The notes under the pieces: generated by a model | Told to the model about the DNA's origin: nothing | The model's database searches: none | What the model saw: only the letters and a program-made list of their open reading frames with translations | Made by a program: the position numbers and the translations under genes | NCBI GenBank assembly: GCA_903904275.1 | Contig: CAIVBX010000087.1 | Location: forward strand, 1-9,777 | DNA: 9,777 nt | Direction: 5' to 3' | From: an uncultured Pseudomonadota bacterium | Lineage (GTDB): Bacteria; Pseudomonadota; Gammaproteobacteria; Methylococcales; Methylomonadaceae | Part shown: in pieces, positions 6,232-9,777 of the stretch | Numbering within the stretch: position 1 is the first letter of the stretch | Layout: each line of letters opens with the position of its first letter

Positions 6232-6942
6232 TTATTCTTTAACTTTTAAGCGCAAACATAATTGATAACCGACACCACGAACGCTTTTAATCACAGGTTC
6301 ATTTTTTAAAAACGTCATCAATTTTTTTCTGAAACGACTGAAATGGACTTCGAGATTTACTTTTCCCCATTCGGGATGCACAGATTTTAAAAGTTCCAAT
6401 AATTGTTCAGAAGTCATCATCATATTTGGTGCTAACGTCAAATGATGAAGCGTTAAAAGTTCAGCAAGCAATAACGAAATCCGTTGATTACTTGGTGAAA
6501 TGAGTAATTTTTTTTGTAAATCAAGCAACCAATCTGATTGCGTTATGGGACGCAATCGTCGTCCCAAACTTAATACTGCCGCACTAATTTCGGGCGGACT
6601 AGCGGGTTTGCTGACGTACATATCTGCACCATGTGAATAGCCTTTGACTTTTTCAGAAGTCGAAACTCGAACAGTGTGCATGATAATGCCGATATTTGGA
6701 AACCTGTGGCGCATACGATTTGCAATGCTATTTCCATCTTCTAACGGCAAATTTAAATCCAGAATTAAAATGTCAGGTTCAGCAGATTCTTCCAATAATT
6801 CATCCAGTTCAACACCTGAATCTGCGCCTTGAACGGAATGTCCATCGGTTTGTAAATGAATAACCAATTGTTCGCGTAAGCTAGTGTAATCTTCAACCAC
6901 GATAATGCGTAGTGGTGGTTCAAATGCTATTGAGGTAACCAT
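6232..6942 (-). CDS. OmpR-type two-component response regulator
   Basis: Cytoplasmic transcription regulator of 236 residues. The receiver domain (about 11-125) has the acidic pair Glu17-Asp18, phosphoacceptor Asp62 in ILILDLNLPLEDG, Thr90 and Lys112 (VSKP). The winged-helix DNA-binding domain (about 135-233) ends with the recognition segment VNLEVHFSRFRKKL and the wing motif IKSVRGVGYQL. All residues for phosphorelay are present. Its start lies 16 bases inside the kinase gene, so the two are an operon and probably translationally coupled. The target genes cannot be told from the window; the neighbours yehS and the permease are candidates only by position. Subfamily and signal unknown, hence no gene symbol. 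Confidence 0.92.
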   Translation of the reverse strand: MVTSIAFEPPLRIIVVEDYTSLREQLVIHLQTDGHSVQGADSGVELDELLEESAEPDILILDLNLPLEDGNSIANRMRHRFPNIGIIMHTVRVSTSEKVKGYSHGADMYVSKPASPPEISAAVLSLGRRLRPITQSDWLLDLQKKLLISPSNQRISLLLAELLTLHHLTLAPNMMMTSEQLLELLKSVHPEWGKVNLEVHFSRFRKKLMTFLKNEPVIKSVRGVGYQLCLRLKVKE

Positions 6943-8057
6943 ACTTGAAATTTCACCTTGTTATTGTGTTCTATATAATTCACATTTCCGCCTAATTGTG
7001 TTGTCACACCCCGAACTAACCATAATCCTAAACCTGTTCCACGCAAACGTTGAGCATTAGTGTGTCTGTAGTATTTTTCAAATACTTTTGCGGCATCGGG
7101 TTTGCCTGCTTTGCCAATTTCATTAGAAACCGAAATTAAAATACCAGCAGGTTCGCTGCTTTTTTTAACCAAAATAGCAACAACGCTTTTTTCAGGCGAG
7201 TATTTCAACGCATTTTCGATAAGATTGCCGATAATAATTTGATATAACAATTCATCGCTGGTGACACTCAACGATGATGTAATTTTAATTTGCAAGCGTG
7301 AGGCTTCTTCAAATCCTTTAATCAAATCGTAAATTAAACGCTCCATTGAAAATGTGGTGTCCATAACGATGGAATTCGGTTGCTCCAATTTATCGACTTG
7401 AAGGCAACGTTGTGTAATGACTGCCATGTCCTGCGTCGCTTTTCGGACATGTTTAAAACTCAATTCAATTATTTCGGGATTTTTACTGCGTTGGATATTT
7501 TCTATCGCAAATTCAATTGTAGCCAATGGCGATTTTAATTCATGTGCTAGCATCGCCAAAAAATGGCTTTTTTCTATCTCTGTGCTTTGTTCCTTTTCAA
7601 TTAACGCTTGTAATTCACGGTTAGTCTTTTCTAGTTGCGCGGTACGATTCGCTATTTCATATTCAAGATAGAGTCTGTATTGCTGATTTAATTCGTTTGT
7701 CTTGTTGATATTTTGGCGCATTTCTCGAAAACTTTTTGCCAAAACGCCCCATTCATTTTTTTGTTCTTCTAGTAAATAAATATCATACAAATTAACACGC
7801 TGAACGTCATTATTTGCCATGGCGTGCGCTTCTGAAATAAACATATTTAATGGATTCATTACATTTTTTTTCAACACAACATACTGCATCCACAATTCAA
7901 TAATGAATAATAATCCTAAACCAAGAATTAGCATTCCAAATGAAAGCTCTTTTTCTACAAAAATCACGACCGCTATCGTGAAAATTATCATTACAAATCG
8001 GGTTATAACGTGCTGCAAGATAGTTGTTGCTATCGATTTTTTAAACATAAACACCAT
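6927..8057 (-). CDS. Membrane sensor histidine kinase
   Basis: Inner-membrane kinase of 376 residues, expected to phosphorylate the adjacent response regulator. Two membrane segments (about 17-35 and 40-62) are joined by a very short loop, so there is almost no periplasmic sensor; the input may be intramembrane or cytoplasmic. A HAMP-like linker (about 63-118) and a coiled coil (about 118-164) lead to the dimerisation domain with phosphoacceptor His172 in AMLAHELKSPL. The ATPase domain has the N box NLIENALKYSP (278-288), F box VFEKYYR (325-331) and G2 box GTGLGL (340-345). The G1 box reads VSNEIGKAGKPD instead of the usual D.G.G, a variant I recall in some proteobacterial kinases. Start choice is uncertain: ATG 8057 lacks a Shine-Dalgarno, while ATG 8048 (Met4) has a weak GGTG upstream. 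Confidence 0.92.
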   Translation of the reverse strand: MVFMFKKSIATTILQHVITRFVMIIFTIAVVIFVEKELSFGMLILGLGLLFIIELWMQYVVLKKNVMNPLNMFISEAHAMANNDVQRVNLYDIYLLEEQKNEWGVLAKSFREMRQNINKTNELNQQYRLYLEYEIANRTAQLEKTNRELQALIEKEQSTEIEKSHFLAMLAHELKSPLATIEFAIENIQRSKNPEIIELSFKHVRKATQDMAVITQRCLQVDKLEQPNSIVMDTTFSMERLIYDLIKGFEEASRLQIKITSSLSVTSDELLYQIIIGNLIENALKYSPEKSVVAILVKKSSEPAGILISVSNEIGKAGKPDAAKVFEKYYRHTNAQRLRGTGLGLWLVRGVTTQLGGNVNYIEHNNKVKFQVWLPQ

Positions 8058-8159
8058 GTGTTAAATTCTGATTGTTCATTTCATTCTATTCTTCATTTTG
8101 CATAATACTGAAAACATGCGACCATCCGCGTTTAACTTTAAATTACTGACAATAAAATT
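8058..8159. promoter_or_regulatory. Divergent kinase/yehS control region
   Basis: A 102-base region between divergent genes must hold promoters for both. CATAAT (8101-8106, plus strand) and its near-overlapping reverse TATTAT (8102-8107, minus strand) are candidate -10 elements, but neither has a good -35. Three TTCATT copies (8075-8080, 8080-8085, 8092-8097) lie in the kinase leader. No Shine-Dalgarno precedes yehS. Confidence 0.3.
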
Positions 8160-8642
8160 ATGATAAATAACGATGTATTACGCCGTGTGCGTTATGCTTT
8201 AAATTTAAACGATGCAAGCATGATAGATATATTTGCATTAGGTGGTTACGAAATCACTCGTGAAGAATTATTAAAATTTCTCAAAAAAGATAATGAAGAT
8301 GATTTTGCCTCGCTCAACAATAAAAAATTAGCTTTATTTTTAGATGGTTTAATTACTTACAAACGCGGTAAAAAAGATGACGTTGTCGTCAAAAAAGCAG
8401 AATCTGAATTAGACAACAACGGCATTCTTAGAAAACTCCGAATCGCGTTAGAATTCAAAGAAGAAGATATGTTAAACACGTTAAAACTCGCTGGTTTCAA
8501 CTTATCAAAACCTGAACTCAGCTCATTTTTTCGGCATGAAGCACACAAACATCATCGAAAATGTGGCGACCAAGTGTTGAGAAATTTTTTACAAGGTTTG
8601 ATTATTCATTTCAGAAAAGAAGATATTCAACAAGACGCTTAA
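8160..8642 (+). CDS. yehS: YehS family protein (DUF1456, two tandem domains)
   Basis: A 160-residue protein of unknown function made of two copies of the DUF1456 domain, about 3-70 and 86-153. The repeats align visibly: NNDVLRRVRYALNL with NNGILRKLRIALEF, then MIDIFALGGYEITREEL with MLNTLKLAGFNLSKPEL, and LALFLDGLITYKRG with LRNFLQGLIIHFRK. The second copy also holds the family's CGDQVLRNFL segment. Length and layout match E. coli YehS (about 156 residues). No signal peptide, membrane segment or catalytic motif is seen; it is charged and helical and probably cytoplasmic. It starts at the only sensible ATG, without a Shine-Dalgarno. Its TAA overlaps the opposing stop codon of the permease gene. 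Divergent from the kinase, so possibly controlled by the two-component system, by position only. Confidence 0.9.
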   Translation: MINNDVLRRVRYALNLNDASMIDIFALGGYEITREELLKFLKKDNEDDFASLNNKKLALFLDGLITYKRGKKDDVVVKKAESELDNNGILRKLRIALEFKEEDMLNTLKLAGFNLSKPELSSFFRHEAHKHHRKCGDQVLRNFLQGLIIHFRKEDIQQDA

Positions 8643-9751
8643 TTTTCCATGATGCCGTTTTCTCGTGGCCACGCTGTTAAAACGGCTTTGACGACAGTCG
8701 CCAATGGAATGGCTAAAAATACTCCCCAAAAACCCCACAATCCGCCAAAAAATAAAATCGCTACAATGATGGCAATCGCGTGTAAATTCACGGCTTCAGA
8801 GAATAATAATGGCACAAGTAACACACCATCAACGGCTTGAATAATCGCATAAGCAATCACAATCGACATAAAATCATCATTGCTCAAACCCCATTGAAAA
8901 TAGGCAACACCTAATACAGGAAATGTGACTAATGTTGCACCAATGTACGGCAAAATGACTTGCAACCCCATTAACACCGCTAATAACAACGCATAATTTA
9001 ATCCTATTACGGCATACGTTACATAACTGACCGCGCACAAAATCAACACTTCCGATACTTTACCGCGCACATAATTTCCAATTTGCGTATCCACTTCATG
9101 CCAAACATCAATACTCAAATGCCGTTCTTTAGGTAAAAACTGCGTGAACCATGACATCAAAATTTCTTTATCTTTCAACAGAAAAAATACCATCATCGGC
9201 ACAAGAAACAAATAAATCATCGCGCTGATTAACCCCATTACTGACGCGGCTGAAACGGACAATAAATTTTGGCTATAACTCAATAATTCTGTTTGCGCGA
9301 CTCGAATAATTTCTTGAATTTTGCTTTCAGAAATCAATTTCGGATACAACTTAGGCAATTTCATAATGCCTGTTTGTGCATGACTGATAATGTCTGGAAT
9401 TTGTTGAACCAATTCAACGGCTTGTTGCGAAATAATCGGAATTAAAATAAATAGCAAGAAAACTAAACTCGTTAAAAATAACGAAAATACCACCATCACC
9501 GCAGGAAAACGTGGAAAATTCTGCGCTTCAATTTTTTGCACAATGCCTTCAAGTAAATAAGCGATACCAATTGAAACAAAAAAAGGCATTAGCAAATTTG
9601 AAAGGGAATAAATCAGCACAAAACTCATCAACAAAATCAATGCTAATGAAACGGCTTGAGTGTTAGGCAAAATACGCTTTATGATGCGATTGATAAAATG
9701 AGCCATTGCGTGATGGTTCGGCAATATTTCATCAATGCTAAAACCAAGCAT
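8639..9751 (-). CDS. perM: AI-2E family permease, PerM-like
   Basis: Inner-membrane protein of 370 residues in the AI-2E exporter superfamily (UPF0118), which includes PerM, TqsA and some sodium-proton antiporters; the substrate is unknown here. Hydrophobic segments lie near 34-50, 55-71, 84-107, 170-192, 232-248, 254-283, 294-316 and 324-356, with a soluble region at about 108-165. The C-terminal part is the most diagnostic: VDGVLLVPLLFSEAVNLH, then FFGGLWGFWGVFLAIPLATV and TAWP at the end, as in PerM (353 residues in E. coli). The ATG at 9751 has GGTGAG touching it, too close for a normal site. Met16 (MAHFINRI) would give a length closer to PerM but also lacks a Shine-Dalgarno, so the true start is open. 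The 26 bases to the right edge hold nothing identifiable. Confidence 0.88.
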   Translation of the reverse strand: MLGFSIDEILPNHHAMAHFINRIIKRILPNTQAVSLALILLMSFVLIYSLSNLLMPFFVSIGIAYLLEGIVQKIEAQNFPRFPAVMVVFSLFLTSLVFLLFILIPIISQQAVELVQQIPDIISHAQTGIMKLPKLYPKLISESKIQEIIRVAQTELLSYSQNLLSVSAASVMGLISAMIYLFLVPMMVFFLLKDKEILMSWFTQFLPKERHLSIDVWHEVDTQIGNYVRGKVSEVLILCAVSYVTYAVIGLNYALLLAVLMGLQVILPYIGATLVTFPVLGVAYFQWGLSNDDFMSIVIAYAIIQAVDGVLLVPLLFSEAVNLHAIAIIVAILFFGGLWGFWGVFLAIPLATVVKAVLTAWPRENGIMEN

Positions 9752-9777
9752 CTCACCATGTAAAAAAACGCAGGATA

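Noticed and set aside
7417..8064. Plus-strand open frames opposite the histidine kinase gene (7417-7671, 7819-8064)
   Set aside because: The translations are low-complexity antisense of conserved kinase codons, with no ribosome binding sites.
8160..8642. The YehS protein as a new DNA-binding regulator
   Set aside because: Both halves match the DUF1456 pattern, which has no demonstrated DNA-binding role; no helix-turn-helix signature is seen.

Overview
The window looks like chromosomal DNA of a low-GC gammaproteobacterium. The evidence is the gene content and protein similarity: an Aas-type two-domain phospholipid-repair enzyme, the order rpsU-yqeY-dnaG, the pair maf(yhdE)-rng, a YehS (DUF1456) protein and a PerM-like AI-2E family permease. 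The DNA is A/T-rich and Shine-Dalgarno sequences are weak or absent before several genes. A sulfur-oxidising (Beggiatoa/Thiothrix-like) or related lineage is a guess only. No rRNA, tRNA, transposase, phage gene, cas gene or multi-repeat CRISPR array is visible.

Layout. Bases 1-1537 (minus) hold the first 512 codons of aas, cut by the window edge. A 137-bp divergent region (1538-1674) carries back-to-back promoters and a structured leader for rpsU. A plus-strand block follows: rpsU (ribosomal protein S21), yqeY, dnaG (primase), then after 75 bp maf (nucleotide pyrophosphatase) and rng (RNase G), which overlap by 4 bases. This is a variant of the macromolecular-synthesis operon; the rpoD gene usually found after dnaG is not here. 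A minus-strand two-component pair (histidine kinase, then an OmpR-type response regulator, overlapping by 16 bases) converges on rng. Divergent from the kinase is yehS, whose stop codon overlaps the stop codon of the minus-strand permease gene filling the right end.

The most striking signal is between yqeY and dnaG. Bases 2373-2400 form a 28-base element with the length, stem, loop size and 3' tail of a type I-F CRISPR repeat, the substrate of Cas6f/Csy4. It is a single copy, on the same strand as the mRNA, ending 3 bases before the dnaG start codon. It lies in the short spacer where the related E. coli operon uses a terminator to set primase expression apart from S21. The hypothesis is that the repeat was captured or evolved as an RNA-processing or structural control site in the primase leader, which would link a CRISPR ribonuclease to replication initiation. 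The sequence shows the element and its position; the function is inference.

How the genes fit together: rpsU, yqeY, dnaG, maf and rng are growth and information-processing genes (translation, priming, nucleotide-pool cleaning or cell-division control, rRNA/mRNA processing) probably tied to growth rate. aas (membrane lipid repair), the two-component system, yehS and the permease look like independent neighbouring units.
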